NCBI GenBank assembly: GCA_000277445.1
Contig: AJWJ01000035.1
Location: 19,218 to 83,217, forward strand
DNA from: Polysphondylium violaceum
Lineage: Eukaryota > Evosea > Eumycetozoa > Dictyosteliales > Dictyosteliaceae
Reading direction: 5' to 3'
Length of the DNA: 64,000 nucleotides
Shown: positions 1-10,748 of the stretch, one piece after another
How positions within the stretch are numbered: the first letter of the stretch is position 1
Layout: the number at the start of each line of letters is the position of its first letter
Notes under the pieces: model-generated
Told to the model about the DNA's origin: nothing
Seen by the model: only the letters and a program-made list of their open reading frames with translations
Database searches by the model: none
Translations under genes and position numbers: made by a program

Positions 1-3000
1 TTTCTGTTTATTTTCAAGATATTATAGATGACGTATGTGTATTCGATCCTATTATATACATTATATATAATATAAACACTAATATATATTTATAATACAA
101 TTAATAGCAAAGTGGTGAAGATTATCAAGTTGTACCAGGTTCAGGTTTTGTAGTTACTCGTAAAGCATTTAAAGGTAAAACTGGTAGTGAATATACTCTT
201 AATGACAAACCAATTAAAGCAGAGGAACTTAAAAACTTTTTATTAAAGAAGGGTATTGATTTAGATAATAACCGTTTTCTTATTTTACAAGTAAGTTGTT
301 GTTATAATTATTTACACAAAGTTCACTATGATATATGTATTAATATATTATATTTAGGGAGAAGTTGAACAAATTGCAATGATGAAACCAAAGGGTCAAA
401 CAAAAGATCAGGAAGGACTTTTGGAATTTTTAGAAGATATTATTGGTTCAAATAAATACGTTCAAGAGATTGAAGATACATTTAAGAAAATTGAAATTGC
501 AAATGAAGAAAAGACAACATCAAACAATCGTATGAAACAAGCAGAAAAGACGAGAGACGCTCTCAAAGAAGATAAAGAAGAGGCTGAACAATTTATCCTC
601 AAACAAAGAGAATCGATTGACAAGAAATCCATTATCTACCAAATCAAGAGATCACAAGCTGAGTCTCAAAAGATCAAAGCCAAAGAACAACAAATTGTAC
701 TCGCCGAACAATTGGCCAAGGAAAGAGAATCTGCTAAAAAGTATAACGACAAGGTCAAAGAAATCGATGCTAAAATCAAAGGCGAAAACAAGGAATTGAA
801 TGAACTCAACCAAAACTTGTCTAAAGCCAAGGAAGAGTTACATGCATTTGGAAAGAGATCTGTAAAGTATCAAGAGGACTACAAACACTTAAAGACAAAG
901 ATTAAAAAGAACACCACCATCATTGAAGAAGAGAAAAAGAAACAAAGTGAATATGAAAGAGCCAAGGTGTTGCACACTCAAGACATAAAGAAATACGAAG
1001 CACTTCAAAAAGAATTGCCAGCCAAGTTGGCCACAGAGGAAAAGAAATTGGATTCGATGTTGGCCTCACTCAAGGGCGAGATATCACATCTTCAAAAAGA
1101 AATGGAGGAAAAACAAAAACAACTCATGCCATGGAGTAAGAAACAGAGCGAGTGTCAAAGTAAAGTCGATGTACTCCAATCTGAACTCAATGTCCTTAGC
1201 AAAGACTTTAAAAATGCCTCTGCAAACTTGGAGGCTGCCAACCAAGCCATGGAAGAGGCCAAGGTGATCTTGTCAAGTAGAAAAAAAGATATCACCACCT
1301 CGAAAAAAGAGTTGAGCAACATAGACAAAGAGATTGAAGAGTTGAATCAAGCATTAAAAGAAAAGAAACAACAACACGAAGACGTCTATAGAGAAGTGTT
1401 GGTCAGTAGAAGTAAACTCGAGGAAACCAAATCAAATCTCTCAGAAAACACATCACGTAATGCCATCATTGACCGTCTTATGAAATTAAAAGAAAACAAC
1501 ACCATTCCCGGCATTCAAGGTAGATTGGGTGATTTGGGTGCCATAGACAAGAAATACGATGTTGCCATCTCTACCGCCTGTGGCTCAAGACTTGATTTCA
1601 TTCTTGTTGATACAACTGCAACCGCCGAGGCTTGTATTGAGATTTTGAGAAAAGAGAATCTTGGCAGAGCTTCCTTTGCCATCATGGACAAGATCTCTAA
1701 TCTTGAACCAAAGACCAGACCAAAGAGCACACCAGAAAATGCACCAAGACTATTTGATTTAATTAAAATGAGAAACAAAGAACACGCCACTGGTTTCTAT
1801 TTTGCCGTCTATGATACTTTGGTTGCTGAAAACCTTGACCAAGCATCCCGTATTGCCTATGGTAAAGAGAGATATCGTGTTGTCACTCTTGATGGTTCCC
1901 TCATTGATATTAGTGGTGCCATGTCTGGCGGTGGCACAAGAGTGATCAAAGGTGCAATGAGCTCCAAACTTGCTGGCGATCCAAAGGAAGACAAGAAAAT
2001 CATTGCCTCTCTTACCAAACAAATTGAAGAATTGGAACAAAAGCTCACAGGCATCAAAGAAGAGATCTCTAACATTGAAAATGAAATCACAAAGAAAAAT
2101 ATGAGAAAATCTAGTCTTCAAGTTGAATTGCCAAAGATGGACATTGATATCAAAGTTGCCACACAAAAGCAAGAGGAATTGACCAAAGTTATACCCGAGT
2201 TGAAAGCCAAAGTAAAACTATCGGCAGAAAGAGAAGAACAAATTGACAAAGTAAAGAAATCTCTTGCCACCGATCAAAAAGAACTCGACAAAGTCTTGAA
2301 GGAAGTCAACAAACTCAACGAGTCTATTCAAGAGATTCAAAATGAAATTCTCAACGTAGGTGGCACAGATCTAAAGGTACAAAAGAATAGAGTCGAATCT
2401 TTACAAAGTCAAATCGATACCGCACAAACTAGCATCACCAAAGCTCAAGTCCAAATTCAATCGACCGACAAGTTTTTAGAAAAGTCCAAAAAGCTATTAC
2501 AAGAGAATCAAGCTGAAATTGAAAAGAACCAAAGCGATAAAGAAAAGATTCAAAACCAATGTGCACAGATTGAAAAAGACTCTAAAAAATCAGCCGACAC
2601 TGTCAATGAGTTTACCGATCTCGTCCAAGAAAAGGAAGACGTGATAAAATCTCTTAAAAAGGAACATAACAAAGCCATTAGTATCGCTGATAAGGCTAGA
2701 AGTGGTGAAGTTGAAATTCAAGATCAAATTGAAACTGTTGTCAAAGAAGTCAGTCAATTTGAAGACGAATTTAATAGATGGGCAAGAAACTTGGAGGAAC
2801 TCAATAGAAAACTTGGCAACATAAAGATTTTAGATGAGGATCCCGATCGTGTAAAACTATTGACTGAACAAGAAATTCAAGAGTATGCTCAACAAGAACA
2901 ACAACTGATTGCTGAGAATGCAGTGTTGGAAAAAGAAATTGAACACCTTGGAAAGAATTCAAACAGTATCAATACACTGAGAGAGTATGCCCTCAAAGAA

Positions 3001-3633
3001 AAAGAGTATCAAACCCGTTACAACGATTATCTTCAAGTGGAAAAAACTAGAGATGAATTAAAGAAAAACTATGATAATCTTAGAAAGATTCGTTTCGATG
3101 AATTTATGAAAGGCTTTGAAGAGATCTCTAGAAAACTCAAAGAAATCTATCAACACATTACATTGGGTGGTGATGCTGAATTGGAACTCTGCGATAGAGA
3201 AGATCCATTTTTAGAAGGTATATCTTTTAGTGTTCGTCCACCTAAAAAGAGTTGGAAAGTAATTTCAAATCTTTCAGGTGGTGAAAAAACTCTTAGTTCT
3301 TTGGCTCTTGTATTTGCTTTACATCACTATAAACCAACATCTCTCTACGTTATGGATGAAATTGATGCCGCTTTAGATTTTAAAAATGTTTCCATTATTG
3401 CAAATTATATTCAAGAGAGAACTAAAAACACTCAATTTATTATTATCTCTTTGAGAAATTATATGTTTGAATTGGCAAATCGTTTAGTTGGTATTTATAA
3501 AACTGATAATTGTACAAAGAGTGTTACTATTAATCCAAAAAGTTTTTCAACTAAAAATAATACTACAACTACCAATAGTGGTCATGAAGATGAAAATATA
3601 AATTCAAGTAATAGATCACAATTAATTAATTAA
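1..3633 (+). CDS. smc4: Condensin subunit SMC4 (partial, N-terminus lies before the window)
   Basis: Structural maintenance of chromosomes 4, the ATPase that pairs with SMC2 in condensin to compact mitotic chromosomes. Three exons are visible: 1-32 (begins mid-gene), 108-290 and 358-3633, with introns 33-107 and 291-357; phases join exactly, giving SVYFQDIIDD, then NRFLILQ, then GEVEQIAMMKPKGQ, the signature after the N-terminal ATPase half. Next come a long coiled coil, the hinge (GIQGRLGDLGAIDKKYDVAIS...; ISGAMSGGG), a second coiled coil, the C-motif NLSGGEKTLSSLAL and Walker B YVMDEIDAALD. The EGIS.SVRPPKKSW segment and MMKPKGQ motif favour SMC4 over SMC1, 2 or 3. The Walker A P-loop is off the left edge. 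The Ser/Asn-rich C-terminal tail is dispensable-looking. Family assignment is firm. Confidence 0.95.
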
Positions 3634-4444
3634 TTAATTAGTTTTAAATATCTAAATGTAAATAAATTATTTTTATTGGATTTGGTAACTCCCAAATCTT
3701 CCATCATAAAGAATAAATTATTTTTTCTAAATAGTTTGTAAATTGAGTAACCTGATTAATTATATTTAACTTAAGATGAGCAATTTTCATTGTTTTATTT
3801 TTTTAAATTCGGGATATTATAATATAAAATAATTATTATACTTTTGGAAGATTTTTATAAAAATGCTCGATTGTGAGTTTGACCCGATTTAGATAAGTTT
3901 TGTTACAAATACCCCAATTATAACAAGATGATCTGAGGTTTTTATATTCTTTCAAAAAATTTAAAACCATAAGTAGAATTTTTGGTTTTATAATCTTGAT
4001 TGATTTTACGATTTCAAAAAGCCAAGAAATTGTTTTTGAACCACATCCATACATTGCAATTAAAAATTCTTCATCTCCCCAAATAATATGGTCTTTAGAT
4101 AATGCATTAAAAAAATCAAGATTTGACATACTTAGATAATATTATTTGGACAGAGAAAAAAAAAAAAGAAATAGTGAAGCTGAAGCTGAAGTTGAAAAAG
4201 AGGACGAGATGAACATTTTGAAGATAGATCAAAAAAGAAGAAAAATTGGAATACAATATTTAGAAAATATCTCCCATAACAAAAAAGTAGTTTTCCCAAC
4301 TCTCAATTATATTTTGAGAAAAAAAAAAAAGATAAATATATATATATTAAATTGATTTATTCAAATGTTTCTTTTTTTATACATGTATAGAAAAAAATAA
4401 AAAATAAACTTTATATATTCTTTTTTTTAATTTATACGATTATT
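3634..4444. other. AT-rich spacer between SMC4 and RAD23 3' ends
   Basis: Both flanking genes end here. A small hairpin (GATTTGG with CCAAATC, about 3678-3698) lies in the probable 3' UTR of SMC4. A short minus-strand ORF (listed separately) has less skewed composition than its surroundings. The + frame at 4146-4355 is Lys/Glu-rich low-complexity sequence and is not supported as a gene. Confidence 0.5.
3836..4129 (-). CDS. Hypothetical short protein (97 aa)
   Basis: An uninterrupted 97-codon frame starting ATG (MSNLDFFNALSK) and ending TAA/TAG-rich DNA. I do not recognise it. The composition is protein-like (Cys, Trp and Gly present, IIWGDEEFLIAMYGCG; SSCYNWGICNKTYLNR), unlike the Phe/Ile/Lys shadow frames in this genome, and its GC content is above that of flanking spacer. 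It lies in the convergent gap between SMC4 and RAD23 and no obvious intron or partner exon was found. It could be a small real gene, a fragment of a degraded mobile-element protein, or chance. Confidence 0.35.
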   Translation of the reverse strand: MSNLDFFNALSKDHIIWGDEEFLIAMYGCGSKTISWLFEIVKSIKIIKPKILLMVLNFLKEYKNLRSSCYNWGICNKTYLNRVKLTIEHFYKNLPKV

Positions 4445-6224
4445 TTAGTTATCTGGTTCATCTGCACGTTCAAATAAATATGAGGCAGTAAGATTTTCAT
4501 CTTTATCACAAGCAAAATAGGCTTCAACAACTTCAGATTTATCTAAACCTGTTAAATTTTGTAACTAGAATTTGATATATAAATGTTAGGGAATGACTCT
4601 AAAAATAAACAATTATTTAAAATAACAATAATAATATTTACTCTTTCAATGGCTTGATTCTCTTCTTCAGTGACTTGGATAGTAAAAGTTCCTGGTTGAC
4701 CACCACCAGTTTGTGGTGCACCACCTTCACCACCTTGGAAAATACGTAAAAATTCTTGTGGGTTCTCTGTAATTTGTCTAACAAGTTCTGGGTTACTTTG
4801 ACTGAGTTGTTGTAAAATTTCTGGGATAATTTGTGGATTCTAGAATTATTTGTATTGGTATTATTAGTAAACACTACAATGTATTGTAAAAAAGGAATGA
4901 TAAATAGATAAATAAATAGTTACTCTTTGAATAGCTTCACGAAGGAGAGGGAAATGTGGGTGAGATCTAATTGAATCAAATGGACTTTGACCACCAGTTC
5001 CAGTTGGGGCGACTGGAGCATCTACCATATCATCATCATCATATTCACCATCCATATAGTCCACATTATTTAAAGATATTTGTTGGGTAGTAAGTAGTTC
5101 AAAATGATTGTAGAAAAAGAAAGAGATGGAAGAAAAGAAAAGATAGAGATAAAAAAAAGAAGGGATGGAATAATAGGAAAATTGTTTTAGATTAAGATAT
5201 TATATTTATAGAATATAAACCTCAAAATTATAACAAAATTACCAAAAAAGTAGTAATCAACACGCAATAACATTGACAAATAAATTAATAATAATAAATA
5301 AATATTTACCTTCATCACCTGCTTCATCATTATCGGCTGGGATTGAACCAGATAATAAAAATTCGACAGCACGCTCAGCATTATTAAAAGTAGATCTGAG
5401 AGCTCTCATGACTTGGTCTCTTGGGAAACCCATAGCTTCAATATTTCTAATGGTGGCTTCCAATTCAGCACCAGTGGCAAAACCAGTTGATGATGGAGTA
5501 GTGGTGGTGGTTGGTGTATCAGTTGATGGAGAGGATGTGGATGGAGTAGATTCTGTGGTTGGAGTTGGATTCGGAGTGACTGGAGTATTGTTTGATGGAA
5601 CTGGGGTAGTGGTGCTAGTTGATGGTGTTGATGTAGTGGTGGTGTTTGAAGGAGTGGTAGTGGTAGGTGTTGGGGTTGATGGGGCAGCTGCAGCTGGGCT
5701 TATGCCTTCTCTTGGTTTCTTGATCATCATAACAATAAATCCAGATTCAACAATATTGTATGAAGAAAGAGTACGTTTATCATCATTTAAGAGTTTGCCA
5801 CTATAAATTAATGTTTGCCATGTTGGGTTTTGATTATGTTTTTCAGATATTAAATTCTTTAAATCACCAATCTAGATATGAGATATATATTTAAGTGTGT
5901 GTGGGGTGTTTTATAAATAAGAGTGTGTGAATTATTGATGGATATATTTTGTTAATATAAATTGATTGATAGAGTAAAAAGCTATTAATTAAATATATAT
6001 AGAGGATGCACAACATAGTGATAGATATTCATCTATCTTTATGTTATTTCTATATTTGTAGTATGACATTTATATATTAAAAAAGAAAAAATGAGAAAAA
6101 GCCGTGAATTAGAAAAAAAAAACAAAAGGATAAGATCGAGAGAGTGAGAGATAATTACAGTGGCTTCTTCATCAACCTCTAAAAGGTAGGTTTCTTTATT
6201 CATATTCTTAATTGTAATCTTCAT
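4445..6224 (-). CDS. rad23: UV excision repair / proteasome shuttle protein RAD23
   Basis: Ubiquitin receptor that delivers polyubiquitinated proteins to the proteasome and stabilises XPC in nucleotide excision repair. Five exons on the minus strand: 6159-6224, 5310-5871, 4924-5021, 4642-4839 and 4445-4564; total 347 aa. Order of domains: N-terminal ubiquitin-like domain (MKITIKNMNKETYLLEVDEEAT, then IGDLKNLISEKH...TLIYSGKLLNDDKRTL), a long Pro/Thr/Ser linker, UBA1 (LEATIRNIEAMGFPRDQVMRAL), the XPC-binding STI1-like region (PHFPLLREAIQR, NPQIIPEILQQLSQSNPEL) and UBA2 ending LFERADEPDN. The complete UBL-UBA-XPCB-UBA order is diagnostic; Dictyostelium calls this gene rcbA. It is divergent from TMX2. 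The 288-bp intron 5022-5309 contains an acidic open stretch just before its acceptor (see findings). Confidence 0.93.
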
Positions 6225-6775
6225 CTTGATTTGGGTTGTTTATATATATTATATTATATATTTGTAGGGTAAAAATTGAAAAAAATGAAAAAAAAAATTA
6301 AAAATGAACATGTGTGATTGTTTTTTTCAAATATATTTTTTTAGAATTTTTTTAAAAATGGAACTTCTCCTCCTATTTATAGGTCCTCTATTTAATTTAT
6401 TTAATAAAATTATTAAATCTAAATGATCACTTTACTTTTTTTTTTACTTTCCCTCTATTATTCTTTCTGATTGTAACTTTGTAAGAAAGTTTGTGATAAA
6501 GTTTTATCTAGTTTTTCTATTTTGGTAGATAATTTATTACACTCTCAAATAAAATAACTTTAAAAAAAAAAAATACCAACATAGATAGGTATTTATTTGT
6601 TTTTATGTTGGTATTTACCACTTCCTGATACCCCACACCACTTCTCCATAAAAAAAGAATGCAAAAAAATTTTAAAATTTTTAAAAAAAAATTTATATTT
6701 TAAAAAATTAAATAATAATATCTTGTTGAGAATTGTTGTATATGTATATCTATGATTCTCGATAACAAACAATAA
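6225..6775. promoter_or_regulatory. Divergent promoter region RAD23 / TMX2
   Basis: The two genes point away from each other across about 550 bp. The spacer is almost pure A/T with the T and A runs typical of dictyostelid promoters. It carries a 13-bp perfect inverted repeat (6571-6583 and 6604-6616, 20-bp loop). No other gene is visible. Confidence 0.5.
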
Positions 6776-7850
6776 ATGAATACAGTAGCAATAAACGACA
6801 GTGGAGGATCTGTCAGCGGAAACAGAAGTAAAAAAGATGAAGAACTATCAGTTGAAGTTGGTGTTAGAAGAGTGTTTAAACATCTAAAACAAAGATATTA
6901 TATTTTAAATAGTTTTATTATCCTAGGCTATCCATTATTTAGATATTGCGGTGTATTGGTGAAACCAAAAGTATGCATATGCATTAGCGATGATTATGAT
7001 GTTTATAATTATACTAATAATAATACAACACCAAGAATGAAGGAATGATATTGTATATATCTTTTTTTATGATATTATTAAAGATATTAAAAAAAAGAAA
7101 TCTAGATATGGTTTTGACAGGTATATTATTTAATTTAAAGCTTTGTATTGGAATTTTAATATACTATTCTACGACGGATTCAATTTATCAAGGATCAATG
7201 AAAAAATGTTTTACATATCTCTCTATCTATGCTTTAACCAATGCTATTGCATTTGTTCTTTGTCCACAACCTAGACCTAAAAACTCTAATCATGTACAAT
7301 ATTTCAATCAAATTACTTATAAAGATGCTCTTCATCATTCAATGAATAGTAAAGATGTAAAAGATAAATTTTGGTTAATGGAATTATTTACAACATGGTC
7401 TCCACAATGTGTTTATTTGGCTTCAACTTTTTCTGATTTATCTATAAAGTATTCCATCGCGATAAGCACACCCTCCCTTATCCGATAATTAATATATACT
7501 AATTATATTCAATAATATAAAACAATAGATATCATCGAGCAGTTAATTTTGGTAAAGTTGATATTTCACGTTGGAAATCAATTGCTTACGATCATAATAT
7601 CGATGATTCAGTAAATAGTAAACAAATACCAACAATTATATTATTTGAAAATGGTAAAGAGATAATGAGACTACCTCATAGAAAAGATGAATATCAAAAA
7701 GCATATGATAAATCAAAGCCAGACGATCGTTCATTTGTTCCTTCAAATCTGACTTCCTCTGAAATTATAAGTTATTTTAATTTAGATCAATTAAAAACAA
7801 ATTACAAGAAATCAATTAAAGAATCTAGAAATAATAAAAAGAATAAATAG
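6776..7850 (+). CDS. tmx2: Thioredoxin-related transmembrane protein 2 (TMX2) homologue
   Basis: Membrane protein of the endoplasmic reticulum with a thioredoxin-like fold; TMX2 in animals acts at ER-mitochondria contacts and lacks a full CXXC centre. Exons 6776-6970, 7036-7448 and 7529-7850 join in phase (…GVLVKPK / NEGMILYIS… / …DLSIKYHRAVNFGKVDIS…), about 309 aa. Visible parts: an N-terminal hydrophobic segment (YYILNSFIILGYPLF), a central membrane region (VLTGILFNLKLCIGILIYY; TYLSIYALTNAIAFVL), then the thioredoxin-like domain beginning at WLMELFTTWSPQCVYLA and continuing IPTIILFENGKEIMRLP. Where thioredoxin has CXXC this has SPQC, a single cysteine as in animal TMX2. The chain ends KKNK, a di-lysine ER-retrieval type signal. 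Intron starts at 6971 and 7449. Confidence 0.88.
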
Positions 7851-7903
7851 TAATTCTTTCTTGACTAAGATAGATCGTAATAATATATATAAAAGTTTAA
7901 AAT

Positions 7904-9069
7904 TTATTTAGAAGCATTAATTTTACCCATGACTTCATCGGCATAGTTTTCAACTTTTTTCTCAATACCTTGACCAACTTCATATCTCTTGAATCCTTTA
8001 ACTGTGATGGTGCAATTGAGTTTTTTGGCAAGTTTTTCAATGTGTTGTTTTACACTGTCGCCATCAGAACTGCTGATAAAGGATTGTTCGAGAAGACAGT
8101 GTTCGTTGTAAAGTGATCCTGGATGTTTTTTATTCTTGGCGCATTCGTCCAACATTTCTTGTGGAATATCTTGAATGCCAACAACAGTTGGTGAAACACC
8201 AACAATATGTACTGCCAATTGATCAGCCAAAGTTTTGAGGGCGGCAATATCGTTACATTCACCTTCATATTCAATCTTTACAATGGAACCAAGTCTACCA
8301 ATTTCACGAGTGCCTTGTGGATCGTGGGCATAGCCAGAGACGATAACATTTGATTTGTTGGATGGTTCAATGACAGCAGCTCTTCTTAAAATGAGGTTTT
8401 CACGTAATTTACTAATGGTACGAATGAGGGCTTCGTCAATGGTCATTTCACCGTCCTCTCCAAAAACTACTTTGTTTGATTTAATTTGATCGATTTCCAA
8501 TTCTGGAACACAACCAACACTTGATTTTTTGCCAATTGTTGATACATTGTTGAGTGAAGAGGTGGTGATGAGTTTAGCCAATGTACGGAAGGTTTCACCT
8601 CTGCTGACAAAATCAGTCTCACTGTTGATTTCCAAAATGACGGCAGATTTGGTGTCGTTGTTGACTTGAACTGAAATAATACCTTCAGCAGATACTCTGT
8701 TTTGTAATTTATTTGCTCTAGCTTTACCTTTTTCCAACAACCATTTGACAGCTCTCTCTACATTGAGTTCACAATTTTGTAAGGCAACTTTACAGTCTGT
8801 GAGTGGAGCGTCACTCTTTTTTCTCAATTCCATAATTAAAGTGGTTGGTACTTTAATGTCGGCTGTATTTGGTTCAGTGGTAAAGAATCTATTTACACCA
8901 CTTAAATAACCATTGTTGTTATTATTTAATAATCTACTTGATGATCTAATAGTATTACTATTTCCTATTGTTATTATTATTATTATTAATTAGAATTCTA
9001 ATCTCATTCTCTCTCATATATATAAAAACAAGTATATTTACTTAAAGCAAATTGAATAGATTTAAACAT
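7904..9069 (-). CDS. tsfm: Mitochondrial elongation factor Ts
   Basis: Guanine-nucleotide exchange factor that recycles EF-Tu in organellar translation. Exon 1 (9042-9069) encodes MFKSIQFAL and the splice (intron 8965-9041) completes an Arg codon, followed by NSNTIRSSSRLLNNN, giving an Arg/Ser-rich N-terminus without acidic residues, as expected of a mitochondrial presequence. The main exon 7904-8964 holds the EF-Ts N-terminal UBA-like module (LIMELRKKSDAPLTDCKVALQ and AVKWLLEKGKARA) and the core (VQVNNDTKSAVILEINSETDFVSR), then QLAVHIVGVSPTVVG. Full length is 362 aa. The internal Met at 8833 is sometimes an attractive start but leaves off the presequence and the in-frame coding upstream of it. 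Divergent with the TPR gene at 9328. Confidence 0.93.
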
Positions 9070-9327
9070 ATTGTTGTTCTATAAAATTCTTATTTTAATA
9101 TAGAGATGAGATAATTACGTAAATGATAATCGTTCGTGCTATTTTTTTTTTTTAAAATTTTTTTTTTAAAAATTCAAAAAGGTGCTTGATACAAAAAAAA
9201 AAGATTTATTTTGAATTTTATTTTTTGAAAAATCATTTATGATGTATCAGAATTACGAATCTTGATCAATATTGAATGAAATAAATAATAGTAATAGCAA
9301 TAATAACATAATAACAAGAATATAAAA

Positions 9328-10692
9328 ATGATCTCTAGATTTGTACCACAAACTTTAAAATCACTTTCAAAAAATATATATAGTAATTGTAGTAGAGGAT
9401 CATCTTCACTGCTTTTAAATAGTAACAACAAGTACAACATTAATCAATCATATTATATTTCAAACCTTTTTACATTAAATAATCAAGTAAATTCAAACAT
9501 TCAAGGTATTAGAGAATTCTTTTTTAAAAATTATTCAAGTGAACATACAGATTACAAGTTTACTCAAGATGATGAGGTTTTTCAAGAGATTAAAGATTAT
9601 AAAACATATGAGAAAAAGGGAAATTACAGCGCAGCCAAATCAATTTTAAACAGATCATTGCAAATGGTTGAATCAACCGTGGGAAAGAAACATCCAATCA
9701 CTATAAATGTATTGTTTCGTATGATCAATTTGGAAATACAAATCGGCGAATTGGCTAGTGCCATTAGATATTGTCAAATGGTTTTGGCAAGAATAGACAA
9801 TCAATTGGAGTCTGAATATATTTTACCAACTCTTAATTTCCTCGTGTTGTGTTATCAATACCAAGGCGACTATCAAATGTGTTTTCAAACAATAGACAAA
9901 CTCATCTCTATAGCCAGAGAGAAAAAGGATTGGGAAGTGGTCGTGGGCACAATACTCAACAAGGCTATTATCCAGGCACTCAATTGTCAAGACGAAGCAG
10001 AGCAATCATTTAAAGAGGCATTGGATCAATTTAAACAACATTTGGATATAATCAATCATCCACTCTATGAAACTATTTTAGGAAACTATGCCACTCACAT
10101 GCATTCATTGGGCGAACACGACGAGCTTGCCAAACAACTTTATCAACAAGCCATGCAATTGGCCGAACAACACAACAATCAATCGGAATTGGTGCACATT
10201 CTCACAAACTATTGTGAGTTTTTGTATGACAGTGGTTGTACATTGGAACAAGCAGAAAACACAATCAACAACGCCATCAACAAAGCCGAGCAATTGTATG
10301 GCAGAAATAATTCAAAGGTCGGTAGTCTTTTATTCATTCTAGGTCGTCTTCATAGAGATAAGAACAACCAAACCTTTGCAGAAGGGTTTTTTAACAAGTG
10401 TATTACAATTTTCGAAGACTACAAAAATGAAACCCTTAGAAAAGCAACACTGGAGAAAATGGAAAATGAGTCTAAAGATGCCCATTATAAATATTTACCC
10501 GGTAAAAGAGAGCTCGAGCTAAGAAATAACAAAGAGGTTGATATTGATTTTGGCAATGTTCTTTGGGAATATGCTCAAATGATGAGAGAGCAAAACAGAT
10601 TAAAAGAAGCCTATAACTTGGAACAAAGAGCAAGACATTTGAATGCAATCGAAGATGATCAAGATTTTATACCAAAAGACCAAGAAAAATAA
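9328..10692 (+). CDS. Tetratricopeptide-repeat protein, probably mitochondrial
   Basis: A single-exon 454-aa protein. The first ~60 residues are Ser/Asn/Arg-rich with no Asp/Glu (MISRFVPQTLKSLSKN...), consistent with a mitochondrial presequence. From about residue 75 the protein is a run of helical TPR-like repeats: YEKKGNYSAAKSILNRSLQMVE, IGELASAIRYCQMVL, QGDYQMCFQTIDKLI, SLGEHDELAKQLYQQAM, LEQAENTINNAINKAEQLYG and LKEAYNLEQRARHLN. The spacing of small/aromatic positions fits the Kinesin-light-chain/TTC19 style of 40-44 residue repeats. TTC19 (complex III quality control in mitochondria) is one candidate, but the repeats alone do not prove it. The 3' end converges with U2AF across only 56 bp. 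Confidence 0.8.
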   Translation: MISRFVPQTLKSLSKNIYSNCSRGSSSLLLNSNNKYNINQSYYISNLFTLNNQVNSNIQGIREFFFKNYSSEHTDYKFTQDDEVFQEIKDYKTYEKKGNYSAAKSILNRSLQMVESTVGKKHPITINVLFRMINLEIQIGELASAIRYCQMVLARIDNQLESEYILPTLNFLVLCYQYQGDYQMCFQTIDKLISIAREKKDWEVVVGTILNKAIIQALNCQDEAEQSFKEALDQFKQHLDIINHPLYETILGNYATHMHSLGEHDELAKQLYQQAMQLAEQHNNQSELVHILTNYCEFLYDSGCTLEQAENTINNAINKAEQLYGRNNSKVGSLLFILGRLHRDKNNQTFAEGFFNKCITIFEDYKNETLRKATLEKMENESKDAHYKYLPGKRELELRNNKEVDIDFGNVLWEYAQMMREQNRLKEAYNLEQRARHLNAIEDDQDFIPKDQEK

Positions 10693-10748
10693 AATAAATA
10701 AATAGATTACACAGTAGTAGTGGTAGTGTAGTAATTTAATGAATGATT

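Noticed and set aside
4146-4355. Short + strand frame after the 97-aa ORF
   Set aside because: Lys/Glu/Ile low-complexity sequence with no splice partner; probably chance.
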